Positions 1 to 11,600 of a stretch of DNA of 44,793 bases are shown piece by piece. This DNA is from Sulfurovum sp. (GTDB taxonomy: Bacteria > Campylobacterota > Campylobacteria > Campylobacterales > Sulfurovaceae). Location of the stretch: assembly GCA_028684885.1 (NCBI GenBank), contig JAQUFB010000003.1, positions 1-44,793 on the forward strand, in the 5' to 3' direction. Position 1 is the stretch's first letter. Each line of letters opens with the position of its first letter. Both the position numbers and the translations under genes were made by a program. Under the pieces are notes generated by a model, which was not told where the DNA came from, made no database searches, and saw only the letters and a list, made by a program, of their open reading frames with translations.

Positions 1-95
1 GCCGCCTGGTCCGGAGTGTTGGCAACGATACCTTTTGGCGTAGGAACACCGTATTTGGCAAAAATCTGTTTTGCCTGATACTCATGAATATTCAC
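1..95 (-). CDS. sucC: Succinyl-CoA ligase (ADP-forming) beta subunit, N-terminus only (runs off window)
   Basis: Minus-strand translation from GTG at 95: (M)[31 protein letters not shown], the typical SucC N-terminus; GGAG-like SD upstream. Confidence 0.88.
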   Translation of the reverse strand, partial: MNIHEYQAKQIFAKYGVPTPKGIVANTPDQA

Positions 96-235
96 GTTAA
101 TCTCCTTTAAAATTACAAATTAATTCATTTATTATAGGCTTTCATCAGATAATATAGGATTAATTCTATTATTAGTTCTTTTGATTTTGAAAAAGTGTAT
201 TATATTTACACAGTTTTAGAGAGGAAAAATAAAAA

Positions 236-267
236 TTACTCCAGATGAACACTTTCACCTGGAGTAA
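236..267 (-). terminator. Rho-independent terminator downstream of fumC
   Basis: TTACTCCAG (236-244) pairs with CTGGAGTAA (259-267), with inner TGAA/TTCA; on the minus strand it is followed by TTTTTATTTTTCC. Confidence 0.8.
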
Positions 268-271
268 AATG

Positions 272-1672
272 TTACGCTTTAGGAGCGATCATCTCCTCCG
301 GCTTCACGGCAGCATCAAACTCTTCAGCGGACATAAGTCCAAGATTTACGGCCTCTTCTTTCAGCGTTGAACCGTTTGCATGCGCTGTTTTTGCGATCTT
401 CGCTGCATTCTCATATCCAATATACGGGTTGAGTGCTGTTACCAACATTAACGAATCATTTAGGAATCTCTCTATATTCTCCTTCAATGGCACGATACCG
501 ACTGCACAGTTCTTATCAAAACTGACCATTGCATCTGCCAAAAGTCTGGTAGACTGCAGGATATTATAGGCGATCACGGGTTTAAATACATTCAGCTCAA
601 AGTTACCCTGACTTGCGGCGATACCTACAGTCGCATCATTTCCCATTACCTGTACGGCTACCATTGTCATCGCCTCAGCCTGTGTAGGATTCACTTTACC
701 CGGCATGATAGAAGAACCTGGTTCATTTGCAGGGATCTCGATCTCTGCAAGCCCGCATCTTGGACCTGATGCCAACCATCTGATATCATTTGCGATCTTC
801 ATCAAGTTTGCAGCCAGCGCTTTGAGTGCGCCTGAAAGTACCACTTCTGCATCATGTCCGGTCAACGCATGGAATTTATTGGGTTGAGAAACAAAACCGT
901 AATTTTTTTCCATGAAACTATTGAGCTGAGCTGCTACTTTTTGTGAGAATTCAGGGTGGGAGTTCAGCCCTGTACCTACGGCTGTACCACCAATTGCCAA
1001 TTCTTTACAGTATTCAAGCGCATCATTGATCTGCTTGAGATTTGTTTCCAGCATCGCTACATAACCCGAAAGCTCTTGTCCGAGTGTCAAAGGCGTCGCA
1101 TCCTGAAGGTGAGTTCTACCGATCTTTACAATATTCTCAAAAGCTTTTGATTTAGCATCCAGTGTATCTTTCAGTTGATTGAGTGCCGGGATCAATTGAT
1201 CTGTCACGGCGACAACTTCAGCAATACGCATAGCGGTAGGATAGGTATCATTGGAACTCTGCCCTTTGTTGACATCATCATTGGGGTGGACCAGTTTCTC
1301 TTTGGTAAAATCTCCACCGAGTATCTCAGTGGCTTTGTTTGCTACCACTTCATTCATATTCATATTGGACTGTGTACCAGAACCGGTTTGCCATACTACC
1401 AACGGAAAGTTATCGTCAAGTTTACCGCTGAGTACAGTGTCGCAGGCTTTGGTGATCGCTTCAGTCTTTTCATCGTTCAGGCGACCGAGTTCGTTATTTA
1501 CGAGTGCACATGCTTTTTTGAGATTTGCAAAACCGTATACCACTTCCAAAGGCATCTTCTCGTTTCCGATCTCAAAATTAAGTAGTGAACGTTGGGTCTG
1601 CGCAGCCCAATACTTATCTGCAGGAACCTGCATCTCCCCCATTGTATCTTTCTCTATTCTGTATTCCATCAT
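272..1672 (-). CDS. fumC: Fumarate hydratase class II
   Basis: 466 aa; contains [16 protein letters not shown] and [14 protein letters not shown] fumarase/aspartase signatures. Confidence 0.95.
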   Translation of the reverse strand: MMEYRIEKDTMGEMQVPADKYWAAQTQRSLLNFEIGNEKMPLEVVYGFANLKKACALVNNELGRLNDEKTEAITKACDTVLSGKLDDNFPLVVWQTGSGTQSNMNMNEVVANKATEILGGDFTKEKLVHPNDDVNKGQSSNDTYPTAMRIAEVVAVTDQLIPALNQLKDTLDAKSKAFENIVKIGRTHLQDATPLTLGQELSGYVAMLETNLKQINDALEYCKELAIGGTAVGTGLNSHPEFSQKVAAQLNSFMEKNYGFVSQPNKFHALTGHDAEVVLSGALKALAANLMKIANDIRWLASGPRCGLAEIEIPANEPGSSIMPGKVNPTQAEAMTMVAVQVMGNDATVGIAASQGNFELNVFKPVIAYNILQSTRLLADAMVSFDKNCAVGIVPLKENIERFLNDSLMLVTALNPYIGYENAAKIAKTAHANGSTLKEEAVNLGLMSAEEFDAAVKPEEMIAPKA

Positions 1673-1678
1673 TGTCTC

Positions 1679-2641
1679 CTAATTAAAAAATTTGTTCTCT
1701 CTGAGCGTATCAATACCTTCCCGGATAGAATCTATAGAAACCTTAAACTTCATTTTTGTCTCTTCATCCAACTCCATCTCAATGATCTCTGCAACCCCGT
1801 TACGCCCAAGTATCACCGGTACGCCGGCTGTTACATCACTATAACCGTATTCTCCATCCAGCAATACAGAAGAAGAGACAACAATACGGGCATTATCAAG
1901 TATGGCCTCTACCATATGCGCCACGGCACGGCCAGGGCCATAATAGCCAGAGGTCCCCAAGTGTTTCACGATCTCTGCACCACCATTTTTTGTACGTTCG
2001 ATGATCTGTTTCATCTCTTCTTTTGTCAACAGTTCTGAAGCATTCACTGAACCTATCTGTACCTTCTGTGGCAAAGGTATCATATTCTGACCATGTTCAC
2101 CAATGACAAGATCACCGGTTTGTGTCATTCCATAGCCCAGTTTTTGATAGATCTGATATGCCATTCTGGCACCATCCAGTGCCCCGGCCATTCCTATGAT
2201 ACGATGACGTTCCCATCCTGTCATCTTGTGGATCACATAGGTCATCACATCCAGAGGATTTGATACACAGATAATGATGGCATCCGGAGAATTTTTTGCT
2301 ACGTCCTCAACCACCTCTTTCATGATCTTCGCATTGATCATCAGAAGATCCGCTCTGGTCATTTCACCTTTTCTGGGTACACCTGCAGTGATCACGACAA
2401 TATCACAATCTTTGATATCTGCTGCACATTTTGCTGCGGTTACCCGTACTCCTTTGGGCGAGTAATGGGCCGCCTGCCCCATATCAATCGCTTTACCCTG
2501 TGCTACACCTTCGGCGATATCAAAAAGAATGATCTCCTCACAACTGCCCGTCATGACCAATGAGTATGCTGCCGTAGCACCTACGGCACCGGCACCTACG
2601 ATCCCTACTTTACGTCCTGCCACACTATGCCTCTTCGTCAA
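1679..2641 (-). CDS. mdh: Malate dehydrogenase (LDH-like family), NAD-type Rossmann signature
   Basis: 320 aa; GAGAVG Rossmann loop, IILFDIAEG (Asp at end of beta2), PRKGEMTRADLL, GEHGQNMIPLP. Confidence 0.88.
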   Translation of the reverse strand: MTKRHSVAGRKVGIVGAGAVGATAAYSLVMTGSCEEIILFDIAEGVAQGKAIDMGQAAHYSPKGVRVTAAKCAADIKDCDIVVITAGVPRKGEMTRADLLMINAKIMKEVVEDVAKNSPDAIIICVSNPLDVMTYVIHKMTGWERHRIIGMAGALDGARMAYQIYQKLGYGMTQTGDLVIGEHGQNMIPLPQKVQIGSVNASELLTKEEMKQIIERTKNGGAEIVKHLGTSGYYGPGRAVAHMVEAILDNARIVVSSSVLLDGEYGYSDVTAGVPVILGRNGVAEIIEMELDEETKMKFKVSIDSIREGIDTLRENKFFN

Positions 2642-3584
2642 AAAACTTCAGTTCATAGAGCTTGTCTACCATCTCCTGTACCGCAGCCACAGACTTGGCA
2701 AAACGTTCCTGCTGAAGCGGTTTAAGTGTCATGTGTATCACCTCTTCTCCCCCGCCTGCACCGATCATCACAGGAACACCGGAGACAATGCCTGAATATC
2801 CATAATCATTTTCAAGCATAATGGCACAAGAGTGAATCTGCTTCGTATCTCTCAGCATAGACTCTACCATGATCGCCGTAGATTTTGCCGGTGCATAGTA
2901 TGCCGAACCGTCACCCAGAAGGTTGACAATCTCTGCACCTCCGTTTCTAGTCTTCTGGACAATTTCACCGATCTGCTCTGCATCAAGCAGGTCTTCGATC
3001 GGTACTCCTGCTACCGTTGTAAACTTCGGCAGAGGAACCATCGTATCGCCATGTCCCCCCATCACAGTCGCACGGATCTGGCCTGCGCCATACTCAAGTT
3101 GTTCATAGATAAAGTGCGCCATACGTGCAGCATCCAGGATACCGGCCATCCCAAGCACTCTTTCTCTGGGAAATCCTGTAACTTTTTGTGCAACATACGT
3201 CATCGCATCGAGCGGGTTGGATACAACAATGATGATAGACTCGGGAGCATACTCTTTGATCTCCAGCGCATATTTTTTCACGATCGCTGCATTTTTGGTA
3301 AGCAGATCATCTCTGCTCATACCTGGTGTTCTTGGCGCACCCGCGGTGATCACTACGATATCAGAACCGGCGATATCCTCAGGCCCCCTTGCTGCCCTTA
3401 CAACTGTATGCTGACGTGCTGCGTTCGCAGCCTGGGACATATCAAGTGCTTTTCCTCTTGCCTTGTCAATATCACGTCCTCTTAATACGACATTGTGGCA
3501 TGCTCCGTTCATTGCCAAAATAAATGCAACGGTTGAACCGAAGTTGCCCGTTCCGACAACGGTTACTTTTCTACCTTTAGCCAT
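2625..3584 (-). CDS. Malate dehydrogenase paralog (LDH-like family), NADP-like Rossmann signature
   Basis: 319 aa; GTGNFG loop, VVLRGRDID, PRTPGMSRDDLL, GGHGDTMVPLP; tandem and overlapping with the preceding mdh. Confidence 0.88.
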   Translation of the reverse strand: MAKGRKVTVVGTGNFGSTVAFILAMNGACHNVVLRGRDIDKARGKALDMSQAANAARQHTVVRAARGPEDIAGSDIVVITAGAPRTPGMSRDDLLTKNAAIVKKYALEIKEYAPESIIIVVSNPLDAMTYVAQKVTGFPRERVLGMAGILDAARMAHFIYEQLEYGAGQIRATVMGGHGDTMVPLPKFTTVAGVPIEDLLDAEQIGEIVQKTRNGGAEIVNLLGDGSAYYAPAKSTAIMVESMLRDTKQIHSCAIMLENDYGYSGIVSGVPVMIGAGGGEEVIHMTLKPLQQERFAKSVAAVQEMVDKLYELKFFDEEA

Positions 3585-3772
3585 TTGAATCCTTTCTAAT
3601 GAGATCCACAGGGTGACTCTTTAGCAAAACATAACTCATCATTTTAGGGGCTGGCAGCCCGTAAGATCATCAATAATGTTTTGCAATGCTTTAGAAGTCG
3701 ACTACCCCATGTTGTTTTCAGAAAAATCTGAGAAGATTAGTATACCAAAATGTTGAAATATTTTGATAAGAA

Positions 3773-3797
3773 ACACTGCATCCTTTTGATGCAGTGT
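3773..3797 (-). terminator. Hairpin terminator downstream of icd
   Basis: Perfect 10-bp stem ACACTGCATC/GATGCAGTGT with 5-nt loop; followed on the minus strand by TTCTTATC (weak U-tract). Confidence 0.6.
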
Positions 3798-3822
3798 CCA
3801 TATTGTCCACTATAGAAACGTA

Positions 3823-5997
3823 TCAGATAGCGTCAATGATACTGTTGAGTGTCGCAGACGGTCTCATCGCCGCTTCAGTTTTTGCATCATCCGGGTGGTA
3901 GTATCCCCCGATATCCTGTGCTTTACCCTCTACAGAAAGAAGTTCTTCCATGATTTTTGTTTCATTGGCTTCAAGTGCTTCGGCAACCGGTGCAAATTTT
4001 GCAGCAAGTTCAGCGTCTCCACTGTTTGCCAATGCTCTTGCCCAGTACTGAGCCACGTAGAAGTGGGATGCTTTATTGTCAGGCTCTCCCGCTTTTCTTC
4101 CTGGCGCCTTGTTGTTGTCAAGGTATCCCTGGTTAGCCTCATCAAGTGCCGCTGTCACAGCTGCAAGTTTCGCGTCCGGATACTTCTGGTCAATCATTCT
4201 CAGTGACTCGGCAAGTGCAAGGAACTCACCAAGAGAATCCCATCTCAGGTGACCTTCGGCAAGGAACTGGTCAACGTGTTTAGGCGCTGAACCGCCTGCA
4301 CCGGTTTCAAAGAGACCGCCGCCGGCGATCAACGGAACGATTGAAAGCATTTTTGCAGATGTTCCAAGCTCCAGGATCGGGAAGAGGTCAGTCAGGTAAT
4401 CTCTGAGAACGTTACCGGTTACAGAAATCGTATTGAGACCTGCTCTCACTCTTCTCAATGTGTATTTCATCGCTTGTTTTGGCGCCATAATGTGATACTC
4501 TATCGGCGTCTCTTCAAGGAGCGGAGGCAAGTATTCCATCACTTTTTTGATCATATTGGCATCGTGTGCTCTGTTTGAATCCAACCAGAATACAATCGGC
4601 TCACCCGTCAATCTTCCTCTTTCATGCGCAAGTCTTACCCAGTCTTTGATCGGGATATCTTTTGCTCTGGACATTCTCCAGATATCACCTTTCTCAACCT
4701 TAAAGCTCATAAGGACTTCACCGTTTTGAGTGACTTCTACCACACCGTCTTCTGCCATTTCAAAAGTCGTCGGGTGTGAACCGTACTCTTCAGCTTTTTG
4801 AGCCATAAGACCGACGTTCGCAACGCTCCCCATTGTCGTTACATCAAATTGGCCGTTTTTCACACAATCATCAACGATCTCTTTGTACATTGTCCCATAA
4901 GCTCTGTCAGGAATTACAGACATACACGTCTGTACGTTGCCGTCCTTGTTCCACATTTTTCCACCGTCTCTTACAACAACCGGCATGGAAGCATCGATAA
5001 TGATGTCATTGGAAGCGTGCAGGTTGGTGATACCGTTGTCAGAATCAACCATCGCGATAGCCGGGCTTGCTGCATCGATCACCGCTTTCAGGTCAGCTTC
5101 AACTGCATCTTTGATATCTGAGTTTGCAAGTTTCTTTGCAAGATCGCCAAGTCCTAGGTTCGGATTTACCCCAAGTGCTTTGAACTGCTCAGCATATTTT
5201 TCAAAGACATCTTTGAAAAATACCTCAACAGCGTGGCCGAACATGATCGGATCAGATACTTTCATCATAGTCGCTTTGAGGTGGATAGACCAGAGTAGCC
5301 CCTCTTCTCTTGCTTCTTCGATTGTCTCCGCGATAAATGCTCTAAGCGCTTTTGCAGACATAAATGTACCGTCAAGTACTTCTTTGTCCTGAACATCTGT
5401 CAACTCTTTCAATACTTTACCATTGAGAGAAATCGTTACATTTTCGTTGCTGGATGTGATCACTGATTGTTCATTTTCATAAAAATCGCCATCGTTCATA
5501 TGCCTTACACATGCTTTGGAATTCTCTTCGAATGCTCTGAGTTTATGCGGGTTTTTCTGTGCGAAGTTTTTTACTGCAACTGCTGCACGTCTGTCTGAGT
5601 TACCTTCTCTCAGTACCGGGTTAACCGCTGAACCAAGGCAGGTGTTATACTTCTCTCTGATCGCTTTCTCTTCATCCGTTTTCGGGTCTTCGGGGAAGTT
5701 AGGAATGTCATATCCCTGTTCCTGAAGCTCTGCGATACACTCTTTGAGCTGAGGGATAGATGCGGAGATGTTTGGAAGCTTGATAATGTTACCTTCAGGA
5801 TTTAGTACAAGCTCACCCAGTTTTGAAAGTTCATCTTCTGCTTTACCCATCGCCGCAAGTACGCGACCTGCAAGCGAGATGTCACTCTGTTCAAGTTCTA
5901 CACCGCCAGCTGCACAGAATTTAGATGCAATCGGGAAAAACGAATATGTTGCCAAAGCCGGAGCTTCGTCAATTTTTGACCAAATGATTTTTGCCAT
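3823..5997 (-). CDS. icd: Isocitrate dehydrogenase, monomeric NADP-dependent type
   Basis: 724 aa; MAKIIWSKIDEAPALATYSFFPI N-terminus and DNGITNLHASNDIIIDASMP typical of monomeric IDH. Confidence 0.94.
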   Translation of the reverse strand: MAKIIWSKIDEAPALATYSFFPIASKFCAAGGVELEQSDISLAGRVLAAMGKAEDELSKLGELVLNPEGNIIKLPNISASIPQLKECIAELQEQGYDIPNFPEDPKTDEEKAIREKYNTCLGSAVNPVLREGNSDRRAAVAVKNFAQKNPHKLRAFEENSKACVRHMNDGDFYENEQSVITSSNENVTISLNGKVLKELTDVQDKEVLDGTFMSAKALRAFIAETIEEAREEGLLWSIHLKATMMKVSDPIMFGHAVEVFFKDVFEKYAEQFKALGVNPNLGLGDLAKKLANSDIKDAVEADLKAVIDAASPAIAMVDSDNGITNLHASNDIIIDASMPVVVRDGGKMWNKDGNVQTCMSVIPDRAYGTMYKEIVDDCVKNGQFDVTTMGSVANVGLMAQKAEEYGSHPTTFEMAEDGVVEVTQNGEVLMSFKVEKGDIWRMSRAKDIPIKDWVRLAHERGRLTGEPIVFWLDSNRAHDANMIKKVMEYLPPLLEETPIEYHIMAPKQAMKYTLRRVRAGLNTISVTGNVLRDYLTDLFPILELGTSAKMLSIVPLIAGGGLFETGAGGSAPKHVDQFLAEGHLRWDSLGEFLALAESLRMIDQKYPDAKLAAVTAALDEANQGYLDNNKAPGRKAGEPDNKASHFYVAQYWARALANSGDAELAAKFAPVAEALEANETKIMEELLSVEGKAQDIGGYYHPDDAKTEAAMRPSATLNSIIDAI

Positions 5998-6259
5998 AAT
6001 TGTTCCTTACTTTTTTGTTTTAGTGGAACAAGTGTAGCACTATTCTTGTATAAGGAGAATGAAACTTTTGGTTATCAAAAAGTTATCCGCTAAAAATGTT
6101 TCCATACTACACAACTATCCATTGAAGGACGAGGGGAAAAGAGAAAAACTTTGAAAATCAAATCCTGAAAATAGATTGATACACACGGTTTATTTGCACA
6201 TTTTATATCAATATGTAACATTTTGGAAAGAAATCTTTTACTTTTGACGCCTTTCATCT

Positions 6260-7888
6260 TTACGGGGAAAGCGTACCTTTGTCTATATCGCATCTGAGTG
6301 CCCGGTCAACCAGGAGTTTGGCCACAGTTTCATTCTGGTTGACAAAACTTTTGATCGGAAGGTCTGATAACTGCTCGATCTGTCTGCGGTCCGAAACCTT
6401 GAGGACAATATCGATCCTCTCATCAATACTCTGGATCGCTTCACAGATCAGCCTGATCTTTTCATCGTTGTCAATCGCAATGATCACGGCGGTCGCATTT
6501 TTGATATCCAATGAACTCAAGAGTCTTTTTGAGGCTGCGTTTCCAAAAAAAACGCTGTCACCTTTTTCTTCTCCCAACTTCACCAGACTTCTGTCGTGTT
6601 CGATCACTATATAAGGGATCCCCTGGGATTTGAGTTCTTCTACTGTACGCTGACCGAGCAACGAATATCCGCACACAAGAATATGATGAGAAATCGGTGA
6701 TGAGCCTATAGGTTCCCTCATCGCCTCAGTAGGATTTTGATAGAAGAGATTGGTAAAGGCCCTGACATGCTTGACTGACAATGAGGTAAAGATCAGTGAA
6801 ACTACGACTACGGAGATCAGCACCTGAAGCACTTCATTGTCAACAAGCTGATAGGATTTTGCCAGGGCAAACACGGCAAAGGAAAACTCCCCTACCTGTG
6901 CCAGAGCCAGTGCCGTTTTAAAGGCACGCTTTGGAAACGAGAAGATCACGGTGATCAAAAAGATGATGATCGTTTTAAGAAGAAGGATCGCCACGGTCAA
7001 TCCGGCTATGACAAAGAAATACTCCCTGATCACTGCAAGGTTGATCTGAAGTCCTACCGTAATGAAAAAGAGTCCAAGCAAAATATCCCGGAAGGGGACA
7101 AGGTCTGCTTCGATCTGATGCTTATACTTGCTCTCAGAGATCAGCATCCCTGCAATAAACGCACCGAGCGAATAGGAAAACCCGAAAGCATGAGCAAGCA
7201 GGGAGGCAGAGAGAACGATCAGCAGGATCGCCAGGATAAAGAGTTCCTCCTTTTTGCTGTCCACAACCGTACCCAGGAATTTGGTTGTGGCATACTTCCC
7301 CAGCACAAACAGTGAAAAGATCACAATAAAACCGGAAATCAGTGTACCCAAAACAATTTCTGACGCCGAACCGGAAGGTTTGCCCAAAAAAGAGACCATA
7401 AGCAAGATAGGAATGACTGCTATATCCTGAAAAAGAAGGATTCCGAGCGCATATCTCCCGTAAGGCCGGTGGATGTCGCCGTTGGCATTGAGGGTAGTCA
7501 GGACAATCGCCGTAGAGGAGAGGGAAAGTGCCATTCCCGCCACCAAAGCGCTTTTCATGGGCAAGTCAAAGAATGCAATGCTCAGATAGGTAAACAAAAG
7601 TGCAGTGAGTGTTACCTGCAGTATCCCAAATACAAATACCTCCTGCTTCATCCGCTTCAAGTGGTTCAGAGAAAACTCCAAGCCAATCGTAAACATCAGA
7701 AAAACCACACCGAACTCCGCAAGTTCTGCCAAGACCTCCTGATCGATCTTGGCATAGTCAAAAAATGTTGCAATGATAAACCCGGTAAAAATATATCCTA
7801 CGATTGTCGAGATATCAAAACGTTTCAACAGCAGATTGAGGAGCAGAGAGAGTGCTGCTGCGAGTATGATCAGCATCAGTATATCCAC
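6260..7888 (-). CDS. Cation:proton antiporter (CPA2/KefB-like) with C-terminal TrkA-N domain
   Basis: 542 aa polytopic protein; GYIFTGFIIA...FGVVFLMFTIGLEFS, GEFSFAVFALA, and VCGYSLLGQRTVEELKSQGIPYIVIEHD Rossmann domain. Confidence 0.88.
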   Translation of the reverse strand: MDILMLIILAAALSLLLNLLLKRFDISTIVGYIFTGFIIATFFDYAKIDQEVLAELAEFGVVFLMFTIGLEFSLNHLKRMKQEVFVFGILQVTLTALLFTYLSIAFFDLPMKSALVAGMALSLSSTAIVLTTLNANGDIHRPYGRYALGILLFQDIAVIPILLMVSFLGKPSGSASEIVLGTLISGFIVIFSLFVLGKYATTKFLGTVVDSKKEELFILAILLIVLSASLLAHAFGFSYSLGAFIAGMLISESKYKHQIEADLVPFRDILLGLFFITVGLQINLAVIREYFFVIAGLTVAILLLKTIIIFLITVIFSFPKRAFKTALALAQVGEFSFAVFALAKSYQLVDNEVLQVLISVVVVSLIFTSLSVKHVRAFTNLFYQNPTEAMREPIGSSPISHHILVCGYSLLGQRTVEELKSQGIPYIVIEHDRSLVKLGEEKGDSVFFGNAASKRLLSSLDIKNATAVIIAIDNDEKIRLICEAIQSIDERIDIVLKVSDRRQIEQLSDLPIKSFVNQNETVAKLLVDRALRCDIDKGTLSP

Positions 7889-7889
7889 T

Positions 7890-8597
7890 CTATACTCCTT
7901 TTTTCTTCTCTGTAGGACGGATAGAAGTAATTCCTACATTGAGCCAGCTATGCAGCCCGCCGCGGTACCATTTCATCTTTTCAGGAGGATATCCCATTGC
8001 CAGCAGTGCTTCGATCATCTGGGGAGACTGCCTGCACCATACACCGTTGCAGAAAAAAAGCACAGTTTTGGCTTCTGAAAAATCATACCCTTCTTTTGTT
8101 GATCTCACTCCCAGCAGTACCAGTGCTTCCTGTTTCTTTTTTTCCCACTTTCCCTCTTCGGTAAAATAGACAAAAGGGATATTGACCGCACCGGGAATTG
8201 TCCGAGCCTCATACCACCCTTTTTTACGACTGTCGACAAAAAGCATATGCGGATCTTCCTGCATCTCCTCCAGAAACTCCAGCACCTCCAGTTCGCCGTA
8301 AGTATCGATCTTCTCATGGATCTTCATGGGAGAAAGTACACCGGCAGTGGTAATAAAACGCTTTGTGCAGAACTCAGGTACCGTCTGGAGAGGATAGGCT
8401 TCGCTCCAGAATGTTCTGCCGTCAAAAGGGACTTCCCTGCATCTCAGGTCAGAATCCCTGGCGACCCTTATCTTTGCTGTGCGGCCATCCTTGGTCTGAT
8501 AGCTTACTTCGATGCTGTGTGCATGCAGCATCTTTGTCATCTCCTCCGCATTACCCAGGGCGAGCAGAGAGATAGATAAAATAAACATACGCCACAT
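7890..8597 (-). CDS. Exported rhodanese-like domain protein
   Basis: 235 aa; N-terminal signal-like segment MWRMFILSISLLALGNAEE; rhodanese features FVDSRKKGWYEARTIPGAVNIP and FFCNGVWCRQSPQM. Confidence 0.8.
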   Translation of the reverse strand: MWRMFILSISLLALGNAEEMTKMLHAHSIEVSYQTKDGRTAKIRVARDSDLRCREVPFDGRTFWSEAYPLQTVPEFCTKRFITTAGVLSPMKIHEKIDTYGELEVLEFLEEMQEDPHMLFVDSRKKGWYEARTIPGAVNIPFVYFTEEGKWEKKKQEALVLLGVRSTKEGYDFSEAKTVLFFCNGVWCRQSPQMIEALLAMGYPPEKMKWYRGGLHSWLNVGITSIRPTEKKKGV

Positions 8598-8665
8598 TCT
8601 CTTCTCCTTCTATTCGTTCATTCTGCCTGACCGCGTGTGGTATTGATGATGTAGCACCCGGCTTC

Positions 8666-11600
8666 TCAGGCGCTATCATCCACCATCAACGGCTCTTCCA
8701 GATAGACACCCAGCTCTTTAGCCTCCTCAAGGATCAGTTCGCTCACTTTCATTTTGCTCTCTATCACCACATCCGCAAGCTTTGATTTGATATGGAGTTC
8801 AAGGGGACGTTTGCCCGGATACTTTTCAGCCAGGCACATCAGCTCTTCCGCGATCTTTGGGTCCGGCATCAGATTGAGCGCCAGAATAAGCGGCGGTTGT
8901 TCCGGCTCCTCGACATGTTTCTCCTCTTTTTTGACTTTGACCTTCTCTTTTTTTGCATCTTTCAGTGACTCGATCTTTACTATATTCATACGGGTAAATT
9001 CACCGTCCTTGGTGATCTTGACCTTGAAAGCGATCGGTTTGGTCAGGTCAAAGTCCTCCTCGAGTTCTTTCAGCCTCTTCTCAAATAGCATCAGCTCGAT
9101 ATTCCCATGCAGGTCCATGACATTGGCGATGCCGAACTTATTGCCTTTTTTGCTAATCTTTTCTGTGATCCCTTCGATTTTGCCGATAAGCAGTGCCTCC
9201 GAACCGTCTGCAAGATCATCGATCTCCGAACTGAGCGTATAGCTAATCCCCTCCAAAGTATCACGGAACTTGTCCAGAGGATGCCCGGATACGTAAAATC
9301 CAAGAGAAGCCTTCTCCATCTCCAGTATCTCAAGAGGGTCAAACTCAGGCATATCTGAAAGTGTCAATGTTACCGCTGTCATCTCTTCCCCGGCGCCAAA
9401 AAGCGAATTTTCCGCCATTTTCTTTGCATCAGCGGCTTTCTTCGCCGCTTCTATGATCTCTTCAATCTGAGAAAGCATCGCATGGCGCGAATAACCGAAA
9501 CAGTCAAGTGCCCCGGCTTTGATCAGTGACTCAATTACTTTTTTGTTCACCTTACTCGAATCAATACGGGAAACAAAATCGCTTAGATCCTTAAAAGGAC
9601 CCTCCTTACGTGCTTCCAGTATCGATTTGATCGCAATATCCCCCGCGCCTTTGATCGCTCCCATACCGAACATGACAACTTCTCTTCCCTCCAACTCTTT
9701 CGCCTCGAAAACGAGTCCGGAGATATTGACATCCGGAGGCAAAAGGTCTATATCCATACGCTTCAACTCATCGACATACTTCACAACTTTGTCTGTGTTG
9801 TTCTTTTCCAGTGTCAGGATCGCTGCCATGAATTCTGTAGGATAGTAGCGCTTCAGGAATGAGGTATAGAAAGTAACCAGCGCATAGGCTGCAGAGTGGG
9901 ATTTGTTAAATCCGTATCCGGCAAACTTCACGATCAGGTCGAAAAGTTCTTCCGCTTTCGCACGCTCAAAACCTTTCTCCTGGGCACCGTCTGCAAACTG
10001 TTCTTTCAGCTTGTCCATCTCTTCCTTGATCTTTTTCCCCATAGCCCGTCTGACAAGGTCTGCACCGCCCAGAGAAAAGCCACCGATCGTCTGCACGATC
10101 TGCATGACCTGTTCCTGGTAGACGATAACCCCATAGGTTGGCTTGAGAATAGGTTCAAGCTCAGGGAACATATAGGTGATCTCCGCGCGCCCGTGCTTAC
10201 GCTCCACGAAGTCATCTAGCATTCCTGATTCCATCGGACCCGGACGGTAGAGCGCGAGCATCGCGATAACATCTTCAAACCCTGACGGCTTAAGCTTTTT
10301 CGCCAGATCCTGCATACCCGCTGATTCGATCTGGAAGAGTCCCAGTGTCTCACCGGTAGAGATATAGTCATAGACACCTTTGTCATTGATATCTTCCTGG
10401 ACGAAGTCGATACGCTTCCCATAACGTTTTTCAACCAGTTTATTGGCCTCTTCAACGACAGTCAATGTTTTCAACCCCAGGAAGTCGAACTTGATCAGGT
10501 CCACATCCTCGACATATTTTCCGCTGTATTGTGTCGCAAGCGTATTGAGGCCGGAAGGTTTGAAGAGCGGTGTTTTTTTCCAGAGCGGTTCATTTGAGAT
10601 CACAACACCGGCCGCATGGGTACCGGCATTACGGTTGAGTCCTTCCAGTGCCAGCGCATACTTCCAGGTACGTGCTGCCAACGGGTCACTCTCCAGAAGC
10701 TCTTTGATCTTAGGTTCTTTTTCATAGGAACTTTTCAGGTCTATCCCCAGTTCATCGGGGATCAGTTTTGCCATGGCATCGGCTTTGGCGTATGGCATAT
10801 CCAATACTCTGGCAACATCACGGATCACCCCTTTGGCAAGCAGTTTACCGAACGTAATGATCTGTGCAACGTTCACACGTCCGTATTTTTCGATCACATA
10901 ATCCAGTATCTCCTGACGGCGGGCCTGGCAGAAGTCCATATCGATATCCGGCATCGATACACGCTCCGGGTTAAGGAACCTCTCAAAGAGCAGGCCGTAT
11001 GGCATCGGATCGATATCCGTGATACGCAGTGAATATGCTACCAATGATCCCGCAGCAGACCCACGCCCCGGCCCCACAGGGATACCCATCTTCTTGGCCG
11101 CATCAACAAACTCCCATACGATCAGCATATATCCCGGGAACTTCATACTGGTGATGATCTCTATTTCGGTCTCCAGCCTCTCACGGTACTCCTGATGTTT
11201 GGCAGGGTCCACGATCTTAAGACGCTCTTCCAACCCCCTCCTGGACTCTTCAATAAAGAGTGCCGTATCGTTCGCCAGAGAGTACTCTTGGTCGGGCTCG
11301 GGAAGCTCCAGCCCTATCAGTGCCGCCTTTTCTCTGGCAAATTTGAAGTTCGGCGGTGTGGGGTTGCCCAGTTTGATCTCAAGATTGCATTTTTCAGCAA
11401 TCTCCTGTGTATTTTCGAGTGCTTCGGGGATATCTGCGAAGAGTTTTGCCATCTCCTGGGGAGACTTCACATAGAACTCATGGACCGAGTGACGCATACG
11501 GTTGGGGTCATCATAGAGTTTGTTCATTGCAATACACATGAACGCTTCATGAGCATCTGCATCTTCGGGATTTGTATAGTGCGTATCGTTCGTAGCTACG

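Noticed and set aside
3600-3760. Possible tRNA or small RNA gene between mdh and icd
   Set aside because: No cloverleaf, GGTTCGA-like T-arm or CCA end could be found.
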